Shown here: positions 35,660 to 44,134 of the stretch, one piece after another
Numbering within the stretch: the stretch's first letter is position 1
How the letters are laid out: each line of letters opens with the position of its first letter
NCBI RefSeq assembly: GCF_023101665.1
Contig: NZ_CP082162.1
Span: 434,001 to 498,000 of the forward strand
Reading direction: 5' to 3'
DNA from: Bradyrhizobium sp. 195
GTDB taxonomy: Bacteria > Pseudomonadota > Alphaproteobacteria > Rhizobiales > Xanthobacteraceae
DNA length: 64,000 bases
Notes under the pieces: generated by a model
Database searches by the model: none
The model's input: only the letters and a program-made list of their open reading frames with translations
What the model was told of the DNA's origin: nothing
Made by a program: the position numbers and the translations under genes

Positions 35660-35856
35660 TCACTGAAGGTACGAAAGCTGATCCTCCGTAACGACTCGCT
35701 CGATCCTCTCGGACTTGCACTTGATGCGGTACCTAACCCGTCCATCGGACTCGATGGGCATATGCTGTACGATGGTGTAAATCGCTGGCCGTTCAGTTCC
35801 TGTGGGCCTTGGGGTTGGTGGCGGACGTCTTCATTGAGCTTATAAGCATAGGACAT
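35660..35856 (-). pseudogene. Block gene F, copy 2, frameshifted
   Basis: Begins MSYAYKLNEDVRHQPQGPQ like copy 1. A loss of about ten bases near 35,815 relative to copy 1 puts the rest in another frame, where IYTIVQHMPIESDGRVRYRI, KCKSERIERVVTEDQLSYLQ and the stop (35,660-35,662) are still readable. Recently broken. Confidence 0.75.
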
Positions 35857-35961
35857 GTGTTTACCTTACGGTTGCGGCTGCTCCAGCGGGGCCGGAATGC
35901 ATCCTGTTGCTTCCGGATCCTGACGCGCTCACGCGCGGACCATTCTTGCCTTGGCGGGTTT

Positions 35962-36201
35962 CTAATCCTCCAGTATTGATTTTGTAGCGTCGAATATCTG
36001 TTCCGCTGTGCCCTTGATGGTGCCCTTAGCCCACGCTTGAAACACGGCGACGTAGTCATTCCTGTAAGCCTCTTCATCTGCAGAAAAGTAGACTTCGTCT
36101 GTGGCGGTATCCAAGACGAGCGCTCCTTTATCGATGCAGATTTCCTCGACTAAGACCAGGCGCTCTTCCTGCTCGGCCAGATGCCGCTTTACAATGCTCA
36201 T
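35962..36201 (-). CDS. Small hypothetical protein, block gene G (copy 2), 79 residues
   Basis: MSIVKRHLAEQEERLVLVEE and on; 72 of 79 residues equal copy 1 (31,966-32,205), same length, no indel. Start ATG 36201 has GGAGATC-like sequence upstream, as in copy 1. Intact although its neighbour F is broken. Confidence 0.78.
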   Translation of the reverse strand: MSIVKRHLAEQEERLVLVEEICIDKGALVLDTATDEVYFSADEEAYRNDYVAVFQAWAKGTIKGTAEQIFDATKSILED

Positions 36202-36525
36202 TTGATCTCCTGCTTTGCGACTAACCCTACCACGTTTGTCGAACTGCACGCCGCCCAAGGCACACACGAATCGCTTCTAAGAGTGATTAAAATAGGCCGC
36301 CTCAGGCCGAGGGAGCGAGCGTGACAAAATGAAAATAATCTCACCGAACAGCCTTTGCTGCTCTTTGGCCAGGGATCGAACCACGAGTCAGCCGATCAGC
36401 GATCGGGGGTCTTCGCGAACGCAATCCAAACTGCTTTGTCGGCTCTTCTCTTGGCAACCACGCGCGGTGATTTTGAAGCGCAGCCACCGCGAGCTTGCTG
36501 ATGCATCGCTTGACCGGGTTCAATC
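36202..36525. other. Gap without recognisable gene
   Basis: The + frame from 36,329 runs through the antisense of the cold-shock gene and is a shadow. Nothing else was recognised. Confidence 0.5.
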
Positions 36526-36559
36526 AAAAACCCCGCTCCCAATGATTTGGGAACGGGGC
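36526..36559 (-). terminator. Intrinsic terminator of the cold-shock gene (copy 2)
   Basis: On the minus strand GCCCCGTTCCCAA, short loop, TTGGGAGCGGGG, then TTTTT. Position and spacer to the gene match copy 1, and base changes in the two arms keep the pairing. Confidence 0.85.
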
Positions 36560-36619
36560 ATGACCACAAGCTCTGCCAGTACATCCGTGGCGAGAGCGAC
36601 AGGTCTGTCGTGCTCTTAC

Positions 36620-36832
36620 TTAAGCAGCAGCACGAAGATTTTCGGCGGCGGACTTGCCCGTGTGACGGTCTGCGACGACGTCATAAGACACCGTCTGACC
36701 TTCGCTAAGAGTGCCCATGCCGGCGCGTTCGACCGCGCTGATATGAACAAAAACGTCGTTGCTGCCGTTTGTCGGCTGGATAAAGCCGAAGCCCTTTTGG
36801 GTATTAAACCACTTCACTGTGCCTGTGTTCAT
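36620..36832 (-). CDS. cspA: Cold-shock protein, block gene H (copy 2), 70 residues
   Basis: Cold-shock domain with RNP1 (KGFGFI) and RNP2 (VFVHI); differs from copy 1 by Ser21Thr, Leu48Val, Arg57His and an extra final Ala. Shares leader and terminator structure with copy 1, so both should respond alike. Function as RNA chaperone from family knowledge. Confidence 0.95.
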   Translation of the reverse strand: MNTGTVKWFNTQKGFGFIQPTNGSNDVFVHISAVERAGMGTLSEGQTVSYDVVADRHTGKSAAENLRAAA

Positions 36833-37023
36833 CAGGTCGTCCTTTCGTATACGCGCAGGATCTGGCGCGCGGAGTTGCGGCCAGTGTTCCGGTTAGTCGA
36901 TGTTGGAGATTGTCTGAAACGTGCGCGCCGTCAGGAGCTGCGGCGAAAGCGGAACAGTTGTTCGGCCAGTATCGATGTTCGAAACAATACACCAGCAGTT
37001 GAGAAACTTCAACAAGAAAGCCA
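36833..37023 (-). promoter_or_regulatory. Conserved long leader of the cold-shock gene (copy 2)
   Basis: About 190 bases nearly collinear with 32,638-32,829. The match ends sharply at 37,023/32,829, marking either the transcription start region or the edge of the duplicated segment. Confidence 0.6.
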
Positions 37024-37203
37024 GTGCTTCTCAGCACGGGTGGTGGTTGTTCCAAACCTGGTGATTGATTGGGAAGACCTTAGGTGCTCGGAAATATAGC
37101 GGCTCCCGCCTACTCACAAAAGGACATGGCGTCGGCCGGGAGCCGGCGGCTCGAAATGATTCCGCGAGCTTCACTTTTTGCGCACTTTCCTGCATAGTTC
37201 GGC

Positions 37204-37389
37204 ATGGCAAAAGTAAAAGTGAGCTTCAAACCACTCCGTAAGTCTGAAGGCGACTGGGCTATCATGGCCGAATACCCAGGCGCAGAACCCCGAGAAATCA
37301 CGGGTTTCACAAGCAAGACCGAGATTGACGATTGGATGAATGGAGAGCGTCGGATCGCGTGGCTCCGATCCCAGGGTTACGCGAAGTGA
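37204..37389 (+). CDS. Small hypothetical protein, block gene E (copy 2), 61 residues
   Basis: MAKVKVSFKPLRKSEGDWAI and on; 54 of 61 residues equal copy 1 (31,429-31,614). The bases before the ATG (TTCCTGCATAGTTCGGC) are conserved too, with no Shine-Dalgarno. In this copy E lies between H and A instead of between D and F. Confidence 0.8.
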   Translation: MAKVKVSFKPLRKSEGDWAIMAEYPGAEPREITGFTSKTEIDDWMNGERRIAWLRSQGYAK

Positions 37390-37427
37390 CTTGATGACTC
37401 CTTCCTGATGAGTGCAAGGATCTAGCA

Positions 37428-37613
37428 ATGACCGAACGGAAACGCTCCGCCCAGGAACAGGTAGCCGACGAGGCGGACCGCAAGGCGCAAAACCCAAACG
37501 GAGCGAGGCAAACGATTGCGGACAGTCAGGCCGATCCAGAGTTTCAAGAAAACCACAGACGTCTCAGAGCGGAGCGGTTAGCGCGAGAGGTCGTGGGCAA
37601 GCCCGGCAGGTGA
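37428..37613 (+). CDS. Conserved hypothetical protein, 61 residues
   Basis: ATG 37428 after CAAGGA. MTERKRSAQEQVADEADRKA, then QNPNGARQTIADSQADPEFQ and a basic helical end: a highly charged, probably extended or helical protein conserved in Bradyrhizobium. It follows gene E by 38 bases on the same strand; copy 1 of the block has no equivalent. Confidence 0.75.
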   Translation: MTERKRSAQEQVADEADRKAQNPNGARQTIADSQADPEFQENHRRLRAERLAREVVGKPGR

Positions 37614-37659
37614 GGCGTCTTGAAGTGCCATTCAGGAATGTCCTTTCCCCTTGGCGCTC

Positions 37660-37895
37660 GATCAGCGTTTATCTGTCGTCTGTCTGTCGGCTTTCTTCTC
37701 AAGCTCATCGATTCTGTCGAGTGTGCTGCTTAAGAGCTCGCCCAACACAGCAGTGTTGAGTAGAGCTGCTGCGACATACCGGGTGTTGCAGCATGTATCA
37801 CTCGCTTTATTTCTTCCCGCATTGCCATGGTTGTTCTCGCAGTGCCTTCGCGATCGGAGCTAAGACAGGCGCCAACTCGCGGCCCTGGATCTCAG
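37660..37895 (-). pseudogene. Block gene A, copy 2, two frameshifts
   Basis: The segment MREEIKRVIHAATPGMSQQL then YSTLL is readable as in copy 1. A one-base loss at CTG(G)TG near 37,756 and another at AAG(G)GC near 37,850 put both ends out of frame. The remaining open pieces on the + strand are shadows. Confidence 0.7.
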
Positions 37896-37908
37896 ATGCA
37901 AGTCGATG

Positions 37909-38137
37909 TTATTTGCGGCGATCCTGCTCAATCCGGTTGGCAACCGCGAGCTTTCCCTCGATGTACTGCTTTAGATCACCAACCTCATTCTCGATGGCCT
38001 CTCGCGTGATGTTTTGATTCTTGGCCCCGTCAACAAGGCGCTCAACCAATACGTCCACGCTTTGTGAAGCGCCCGGTGTCCCGTATTGCTCCGCAGCGTG
38101 AACGCTATTCTCGATCCAAAAATCAATGTACTCACGT
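37909..38137 (-). pseudogene. Block gene B, copy 2, start codon lost
   Basis: VTTREYIDFWIENSVHAAEQ then YGTPGASQSVDVLVERLVDG and DLKQYIEGKLAVANRIEQDR are open to TAA 37909, but where copy 1 has ATGCTTACG this copy has TCGGTAACG, and the frame reaches a TGA upstream without any ATG, GTG or TTG. Probably not translated. Confidence 0.65.
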
Positions 38138-38316
38138 GTCGTTACCGAGCAAAGTCTCTGCCAGTACCGAATTGAGCTTCACAGTAGAGCGTAACCACAT
38201 GCAGAGCTGGGAGCAAGGCGGACACCCCACACAGCGGTTCCAGGCTATTCCCAGCCTCAGCGGCCTAGTTCGATTTTCGCAGTGGCCTGGTTCGCCTTTT
38301 GGGCGCATAAATGGGC

Positions 38317-38511
38317 ATGCTCGATTCTCATAATCGATCCTGTCGGTGTGGCGCGGTCTATAGCCGAACCGAGGCGATGGCCCCGGGTCGGCAGATCGCC
38401 AGCTTCGAATGCTCGGTCTGCGGCGCGACCATAGAATCGTGGAACACCGCTTGGGTGCCCACCTATAGGTTGATTGCCGGCCCCGTCCGACTGCCCCGAA
38501 CTAGCAACTAG
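38317..38511 (+). CDS. Small zinc-ribbon-like protein, block gene C (copy 2), 64 residues
   Basis: MLDSHNRSCRCGAVYSRTEA and on, with both cysteine pairs (C-R-C and C-S-V-C) kept. Nearly the same as copy 1 (30,859-31,050) after the first few residues. ATG 38311 is an alternative start two codons upstream. Confidence 0.62.
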   Translation: MLDSHNRSCRCGAVYSRTEAMAPGRQIASFECSVCGATIESWNTAWVPTYRLIAGPVRLPRTSN

Positions 38512-38536
38512 CGACGCGCTGCGGCATTAGCCGGTG

Positions 38537-38783
38537 ATGGCAGAGTCGTTCGGCAATTCGTTCACTCTCGTTGAGGTGACCTCAGACGACGCGCCGCGGC
38601 CAACGAGGCAGATGTGGTTAGCCCTGGTCAAGCCCAATCAGGCGTTGATGCTGGTCCTGGCGGCTGTCCCTTAGGGCTGGACGGCGGAAGTTGTACCAGC
38701 GGTTCTCACTGAGAAGCAGCAAAGGATGTTCGAGGCACTCAAGCTCGAACCCGGCGACGTTTACAGGCTCGATGCGGAGTAAG
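38537..38783 (+). pseudogene. Block gene D, copy 2, nonsense and frameshift
   Basis: MAESFGNSFTLVEVTSDDAP and on is nearly equal to copy 1. Codon 46 is TAG (38,672-38,674) where copy 1 has GAA. One extra T near 38,760 shifts the end. Only the first 45 residues can be made. Confidence 0.78.
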
Positions 38784-39303
38784 GCCACCCAGAAGGGCAG
38801 CGTTAGGCGACGTCCGCCTCTGCCCCTTAGCTGAATAAGGCTGAGCCGATTTGAGTGTCTGCTGTTGGTTGGTAGTAGACCGGAGGCGGCCTCACTTGCC
38901 CCGACCGCCGCTTTTCAGCCAAAGCCGTCCTCGCCACGCCTTGAAGGGCGCTTGGAAGTATCCGCAGGGGCCGGATGCGACGAGGGAAATGCTGCGCTTC
39001 TTCCTCGAGCATTCGCTCGCGATCAAGTCATGAATGCTTGCGTATTCGCCGCAAGGCACAACGAGCGGAGAGCGAATTGTTCTCAGGCCGACGGCCCGTT
39101 GAGCATAGGTCTGGAAGATCGCCAGCTAGACGTTTGTTGGTTAGAGTTGCTACCTGAAATCATCGTCCACATCGCAGAACGTGCGATTGATCTCAGTTCA
39201 TGCGGGACTCCAACAATGCGCGGGTTTGGAACGCTACATCACAAAGCCTGTTGTCCGTTCAGAAATGACCGTGTGGTCGCACCCCATATTCTTGGAGCGT
39301 CAG
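38784..39303. other. Gap with a possible esterase/PHB-depolymerase end fragment
   Basis: On the + strand 38,940-39,033 reads GAWKYPQGPDATREMLRFFL then EHSLAIKS, resembling the C-terminus of polyhydroxybutyrate depolymerase or feruloyl-esterase-like hydrolases (GPDATREMxRFFLEH). No more of such a gene is visible. The neighbouring phasin makes a former polyhydroxyalkanoate locus plausible, but this is weak. Confidence 0.35.
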
Positions 39304-39804
39304 ATGAGTAAACGCAAACCGGCACCAGCGTCAAAGCGCGCTCGCAAACCGAAAATGGCCGCGCGGGCCCAACTGAACAAGCAGGCCACCGTTAGAAGCC
39401 CGAAGGAGAATCTACTTCGCTCTGTTGCAGCAGCCTCGATTGAACCACCTCTTAGGTTTCAGGATGATTCTAAACACGAGGTTCCTATGGTTGAGCCTCG
39501 GGTGGATGCCTTGCCAGATGACCTCAGCCAGAGAATGATTGTTAGCGATCCAATGAAGGGCTTTGGTTTAGCCACGGCAAACACGCAGGCGTACCAAGCA
39601 AAGCTTCTTGAGATGGCCCAGGCCAACGTGCAATTTGCTTTTGATTTCGGCCTGAGACTTGCGACGATCAGGTCACCAACTGAATTTTTCGCCGTCATTA
39701 CCGAGTTTACAAGCAGAAGGGTCGATATGTTCGGGCAGCATTCGAAAGAATTGGCGGCATATCCGTTCTGGCGCATCGAGCCGTCCGGGAGCTCACGGCT
39801 CTGA
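39304..39804 (+). CDS. Phasin-family protein, 166 residues
   Basis: Start at ATG 39304 (MSKRKPAPASKRARKPKMAA), with GGAGCG eight bases upstream; the frame is open to 39,181. Residues 1-60 are a Lys/Ala-rich basic tail. Residues about 95-155 are a Phasin_2 helix pair (YQAKLLEMAQANVQFAFDFG, LATIRSPTEFFAVITEFTSR, VDMFGQHSKELAAY). Phasins coat polyhydroxyalkanoate granules; the short rhizobial forms with basic N-terminus may also bind DNA or RNA. Single gene; an esterase-like fragment lies upstream. Confidence 0.85.
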   Translation: MSKRKPAPASKRARKPKMAARAQLNKQATVRSPKENLLRSVAAASIEPPLRFQDDSKHEVPMVEPRVDALPDDLSQRMIVSDPMKGFGLATANTQAYQAKLLEMAQANVQFAFDFGLRLATIRSPTEFFAVITEFTSRRVDMFGQHSKELAAYPFWRIEPSGSSRL

Positions 39805-40002
39805 GAGGACGATAACTGCAAGCCGTACCCGCTGCGGCAAATAGATGAACGCAATGCGGATCACGCACGCGCCGACCACGGTTGCTTTCGGCTGGAGACC
39901 GCGGCTCACAACAAGGGAGAGGAATCAGCATCCGCATTGGCCCTTAGCGGGCTCAGGGCCGCCGATTGGGAGTCCGCCAGCGCGGAATATTAGGTTGACC
40001 CG

Positions 40003-40962
40003 ATGTCCATAACTGAAACCGTCCTGCTGATCATTTTGGTCGGACTCGTCGTTCTGATACTCGGCAACATCGCCTTTCAGGTGGCAGCCGAGCGAAAGAA
40101 TCCGCCGATCGGCGTCTTCACCGTGTGCGACGGAGTGCGCCTTCACTATATCGAACGGGGCGATGCCGCCGCGCCTTGCGTGGTCCTGTTTCACGGGAAC
40201 GGCACCATGATTCAGGATCTCGTCCTAAGCGGTTTGGTCGACCGCCTGGCCCAGAACTATCGCGTCGTTTGCTTCGACCGGCCAGGGTTTGGCTACAGCG
40301 ACCGTCCGCGCACGCGCATCTGGACAGCCACAACGCAAGCTGCCTTGTTCGCGAAGGCTCTTGATCAGCTTGGGGTGCGCAATCCCGTGGTGCTGGGCCA
40401 CTCCTGGGGAACGCTGGTGGCGATCGCGCTGGCGCTGCGAAGCGGTTATGCCGTGAGTGGGCTCGTGCTTGTGTCCGGCTACTATTTTCCAACCTCTCGG
40501 ATGGACTTTTGGCTCATGTCAGCTCCGGCACTGCCGCTGCTCGGTGATCTGATGCGGTACACTATCTCGCCGATCATATCGTCGGCCATTATGCCGAAGC
40601 TGATGCGCACCTTGTTCGCGCCGCGTCCCATTCCGCCGGAATTCAAGAACGAATTTCCGATCTCGTTGGCTCTCCGGCCCAAGCAGTTGAGGGCGGCCGC
40701 CGAGGAGAGCGCGTTCCTTATTCCAGCTGCTGCGCAGTTGCAGCTTCAATATCGGGGCATCCGGTGTCCGGTTAGGATCGTGCATGGAAAGGCTGACCGG
40801 CTCATCGAGGCCGACCAGTCGCGTCGCCTGCACGAGGCGTTGCCCCGCTCCCTGCTACATCTGGTCGAGGATGCCGGTCACATGGTTACCTATGCAGATA
40901 CGCCGGGAATAGCGGATGCCGTGGCAGCGCTGGCGCTCCCCGCACCGGTAAGGACCGCATAG
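40003..40962 (+). CDS. Membrane-anchored alpha/beta hydrolase, 319 residues
   Basis: Residues 5-25 are an N-terminal membrane helix (ETVLLIILVGLVVLILGNIA). The alpha/beta hydrolase fold follows: oxyanion strand VVLFHGNGT (60-68), nucleophile elbow G132-H-S134-W-G, acid D265 in HGKADRLIEAD and H293 in DAGHMV. All three catalytic residues are present. Substrate not predictable; the type resembles haloalkane dehalogenase/epoxide hydrolase/esterase relatives. Monocistronic; it marks the left edge of the densely coding half. Confidence 0.9.
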   Translation: MSITETVLLIILVGLVVLILGNIAFQVAAERKNPPIGVFTVCDGVRLHYIERGDAAAPCVVLFHGNGTMIQDLVLSGLVDRLAQNYRVVCFDRPGFGYSDRPRTRIWTATTQAALFAKALDQLGVRNPVVLGHSWGTLVAIALALRSGYAVSGLVLVSGYYFPTSRMDFWLMSAPALPLLGDLMRYTISPIISSAIMPKLMRTLFAPRPIPPEFKNEFPISLALRPKQLRAAAEESAFLIPAAAQLQLQYRGIRCPVRIVHGKADRLIEADQSRRLHEALPRSLLHLVEDAGHMVTYADTPGIADAVAALALPAPVRTA

Positions 40963-41130
40963 GCTTTCTTGTTGCAATGCTTGCGTCCGGAAGTGGCCCT
41001 TCTCGGACATGTGGTGCCGGCCGAACGTCCGGTCTGCGCCAAGAGCGGCTTCCCCTTGACCTGAGGCTTGGGCCCACCAAGCTCAGGTCTTTTCTGCATA
41101 CGGCACTACGCTATAATCCACCGGCGAAAT

Positions 41131-41508
41131 CTATTTCGGAAACAGCTTGTCGCGAATGTAGCGCGAGGTCGGAGTTAATTTCAGCCCGCGCGGCTTTCGC
41201 CATTCCGCCCGGTCGAGCTCCTTCTTGTCGCCGATCTTAAGAGGGCCCGAGGCTTTCTTGCTCAAAAAGATCGCATCGCTCATCCTCCGGCCGGACCTGC
41301 GGTTCTTGCCGTTGACTTCCTTCCACAGCCTCAACTCGCCAAACCTGAGCTTGGGCAGCTCCTCCATGATCTCGCGATGGAGGCATTTTCTTTCGCTCTC
41401 GCCGGCCCGCCTGCGGCCGCCCGGAAACATCCAGCGCTTGTCGCGCCGCCGCCTGACTAGGAGTACCCTGCCCTTCCTTGCAACGACAAGCTTTGATGAC
41501 TTGGCCAT
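41131..41508 (-). CDS. NUDIX hydrolase, 125 residues
   Basis: A NUDIX box is visible at residues 31-51: G31-x5-E37-x7-R45-E-I-M-E-E50-L, lacking only the final glycine. Short enzyme with a basic body; it hydrolyses a nucleoside-diphosphate-linked substrate in the cytoplasm. The start lies three bases after the stop of the EEP-family gene, so it is probably the last gene of the Ugp-type operon. The C-terminal TPTSRYIRDKLF resembles small NUDIX enzymes of the diadenosine/diphosphoinositol type. Confidence 0.85.
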   Translation of the reverse strand: MAKSSKLVVARKGRVLLVRRRRDKRWMFPGGRRRAGESERKCLHREIMEELPKLRFGELRLWKEVNGKNRRSGRRMSDAIFLSKKASGPLKIGDKKELDRAEWRKPRGLKLTPTSRYIRDKLFPK

Positions 41509-41511
41509 TCT

Positions 41512-42351
41512 CTAGTCCGCCAGCTCGATCGCGAGAGGTTGGTGGTCCGAAGCATCGGTTGCTTCGTTGACCTCGATGCTGCACACGCGACTGACCAGAT
41601 CTTCTGTGACGAAGATGAAGTCGCGACAGTCCGGCCCGTCGGCCCATTGCGCGCGGTCGTAGATGCCGCACGTTGGCGCCCGCCAGCGCCCGGAACGATT
41701 GGCGGTCCACGCATCCCGATAATTCAGACCCGGCCGGCTGGCGCGGTCGATCAGGGCATGCTGGGGATCGGCAACGTCGAAATTGAAATCGCCGCACAGC
41801 AGGCTCGACGCCGCCTGCGTCTGGCTTCCATATGGCTCCTCGTGCTGGGAGCCGGCCTGCCGGGGGCTCTCCGAGGCGTCCTGTTGCAGATCCAGCAGCC
41901 GCGCGATCTGCGCCTCGCGCTGGACGGCGGAATGAAACTCGAGATGCGTGTTGACAATGCGGATCGCGCCGAAGGAAGCCTGCACGGTGACCTCCAGGGC
42001 GTGCCGTCGCATGCTGCGCACCCCACCTGCGCCCGGAAACGGCAGGAGGTGATTGGCGATCTGCAACACCGGCAATCGCGACAGTGTCATGTTGCCGAAG
42101 CAGTGGATGCTGCCCGAGCGATCTATCGTCTCGATCGCCGGGCGGAATATCGCGGTGTAGCCGGGCAGCAGGGCTGCGAGCTGGGCGCTCTGATCCGCGC
42201 CATCGCCAAATCTCGAAAAATTGGCGCTTACCTCCTGGAAGCAGAACACGTCCGCATCAAGCGACTGCCTGGCGACGGCAACGATCCTGGAAAGATCGGT
42301 GACACCGTCGCACCCCTTGCCGCACTGAATGTTCCAAGTGAGAAGCCGCAT
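41512..42351 (-). CDS. Endonuclease/exonuclease/phosphatase-family enzyme, 279 residues
   Basis: Start at ATG 42351 (MRLLTWNIQCGKG); the frame is open to 42,462. EEP-fold motifs in order: TWNIQ (N7), FCFQEVS (metal-binding Glu), VNTHLEFH, LLCGDFNFD and the final ASDHQPL (Asp-His). All active-site elements are present and there is no signal peptide. It probably cleaves a phosphodiester or phosphate ester in the cytoplasm. The start overlaps the permease stop (TAATG), so it is translated with the transporter and may process the imported phosphodiester. Confidence 0.88.
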   Translation of the reverse strand: MRLLTWNIQCGKGCDGVTDLSRIVAVARQSLDADVFCFQEVSANFSRFGDGADQSAQLAALLPGYTAIFRPAIETIDRSGSIHCFGNMTLSRLPVLQIANHLLPFPGAGGVRSMRRHALEVTVQASFGAIRIVNTHLEFHSAVQREAQIARLLDLQQDASESPRQAGSQHEEPYGSQTQAASSLLCGDFNFDVADPQHALIDRASRPGLNYRDAWTANRSGRWRAPTCGIYDRAQWADGPDCRDFIFVTEDLVSRVCSIEVNEATDASDHQPLAIELAD

Positions 42352-43160
42352 TACCGGATACCCGCGCGCATGAATGACTGAACGAACTGACGCTGGAACA
42401 GCAGGAACGCGATCAGCAGCGGCGCCATCGTCATCACGGTCGCGGCCGTGATCACCGACCAATCCACACCGGTCTCAGGAGCGCCGAAAACGGCGAGCCC
42501 GACCGTGAGCGGCCGCGCCTCCACCGAATTCGTGACGATCAGCGGCCACAGGAAGTTGTTCCAGTGATAACTGACGGAGACGAGACCGAAGGCGACGTAG
42601 GTGGGCCGGGCCAAGGGCACATAGACCCGCCAAAGGATGACCAGCGGGCCTGCTCCCTCGACCCGGGCGGCTTCGACCAGCTCCCGAGGCACGCTCTTGA
42701 AAGTCTGCCGCAACAGGAAGATACCAAAGGCGCTCGCCAGATAGGGCAGCGCGATGGCAGGAATCGTATCGAGCAAGCCAAGCTTTGCGATCGCGCGGTA
42801 GTTCTCGACGATGAGGACGTCGGGCATGATCATGAGCTGGAGCAGCACGAGGGCAAACGCAATGCCGCTGCCCCTGAATCTGAAGCGCGCAAAGGCATAG
42901 GCGGCCAGCGTCGACAGGATCAGCTGGCCGACCAGGATGAACGTCACCAGCACGACCGTGTTGAGGTAGTACCGGCCGAACGGCGCCTGCTTCCAGGCCC
43001 GGGCAAAATTCTCCAGCGTCCAGGGCGCGGACAGGCTGAACGACGTGGCATAGGCCGCCGGATGCAGCGCGCTCCAGAAGGCATAGGCCAAGGGGGCGAG
43101 CCAGATCAAAGCCAGGAGCCATGCTGCGACGGCCTCGACGGGGTGTGTCCGGCCTCTCAT
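42351..43160 (-). CDS. Ugp-type ABC transporter permease (UgpE-like), 269 residues
   Basis: Start at ATG 43160 (MRGRTHPVEAVAAWLLALIW), overlapping the stop of the preceding permease in ATGA. Six membrane helices; the inner-membrane coupling motif EAARVEGAGPLVILWRVYVP occurs at about residues 178-197. MalG/UgpE class of binding-protein-dependent sugar permease. Together with the UgpA-like permease it forms the channel for the substrate delivered by the UgpB-like protein. Confidence 0.9.
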   Translation of the reverse strand: MRGRTHPVEAVAAWLLALIWLAPLAYAFWSALHPAAYATSFSLSAPWTLENFARAWKQAPFGRYYLNTVVLVTFILVGQLILSTLAAYAFARFRFRGSGIAFALVLLQLMIMPDVLIVENYRAIAKLGLLDTIPAIALPYLASAFGIFLLRQTFKSVPRELVEAARVEGAGPLVILWRVYVPLARPTYVAFGLVSVSYHWNNFLWPLIVTNSVEARPLTVGLAVFGAPETGVDWSVITAATVMTMAPLLIAFLLFQRQFVQSFMRAGIR

Positions 43161-44077
43161 TGGTAGTGGATCCTGCGATCGAGATAGCCGAACTTGAGCA
43201 GCGCAATCGCGCTCAGCAGCGTCAGAAGCACGACTGTCAGCGTTGCCGCGTAAGAGGAGTCCTGAAACGTGAAGGCGACCTCGTAAATGTAATAGAGCAG
43301 CAGCGTGCTGGCGTTGTTCGGACCGCCCTTTGTCATGATGACCAGATGGTCCACCAGCTTGAACGAGTTGATGACGGCGTTGATGGCCACGAACAGCGTG
43401 GTCGGCATCAGCAGCGGGAACGTGATGCGGCGGAACGTGTACCACCGGCTCGCGCCCTCAATGGAAGCGGCTTCATCGAGGTCCGGCGAGAGCTGTTGCA
43501 GCGCCGCCAGATAGAAAATCATGAAGAAACCGGCTTCCTTCCAGATCACCATGACGATCAGGCAGCCCATCACCGTCGAGGGATCGCCGAGCCAGTTCCA
43601 GCCGCCGAGGCCGAACAGCCCGCGCAGCTGATCGAGCGCGCCGTAATCCGGCGTGTAGAAGAACAGCCAGATGTTGGCGACGGCGATCATCGGCAGCACC
43701 GTCGGCGTGAAGTACGCCAGCCGCAGAAAGCCGCGGCCGCGCATGTTGCGATTGACCCAGACCGCCATGATCAGGGCGAGCGCGATCGACGTCGGGATCG
43801 TGCCGAGTGCGAACCAGAAATTGTTGACCAGCGCCTTCCAGAAGATCGGATCGGCCGCCATGGCCCGGTAGCTGTCCGTCCCGACGAAGACCTCGCTGCC
43901 GTTCCGCTTGGTTATGAACAGCGAATGCCGGATCGTCGCCAGGATCGGCCAGTGCGTGAAGGCAACCAGCAGGACCGCCGCCGGCAACAGCAGCAGCCAC
44001 GCATTCACGGCATTCCACCACGCCTGCGACCGGGCGCGGCGTTCGGGGATTGGCGATGAGGCAGCGAGATCGGTCAT
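43157..44077 (-). CDS. Ugp-type ABC transporter permease (UgpA-like), 306 residues
   Basis: Start at ATG 44077 (MTDLAASSPIPERRARSQAW); the frame is open to 44,110. The first helix is WLLLLPAAVLLVAFTHWPIL and five more follow. Coupling motif EAASIEGASRWYTFRRITFP. MalF/UgpA class. It lies 57 bases after the binding-protein gene and overlaps the next permease by four bases. Confidence 0.9.
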   Translation of the reverse strand: MTDLAASSPIPERRARSQAWWNAVNAWLLLLPAAVLLVAFTHWPILATIRHSLFITKRNGSEVFVGTDSYRAMAADPIFWKALVNNFWFALGTIPTSIALALIMAVWVNRNMRGRGFLRLAYFTPTVLPMIAVANIWLFFYTPDYGALDQLRGLFGLGGWNWLGDPSTVMGCLIVMVIWKEAGFFMIFYLAALQQLSPDLDEAASIEGASRWYTFRRITFPLLMPTTLFVAINAVINSFKLVDHLVIMTKGGPNNASTLLLYYIYEVAFTFQDSSYAATLTVVLLTLLSAIALLKFGYLDRRIHYQ

Positions 44078-44134
44078 CCTGGAGCCGGCGGAATGGCGGC
44101 GAACCGCCACCCCGCCACGTCCCTTACTTTGCGA

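Noticed and set aside
36329..37099. 256-residue + strand frame
   Set aside because: Runs through the antisense of the cold-shock gene and its leader.
42351..43445. 364-residue frame as permease with a long N-terminus
   Set aside because: The first 95 residues are antisense to the upstream permease region; the ATG at 43,160 sits in an ATGA overlap and starts a normal permease.
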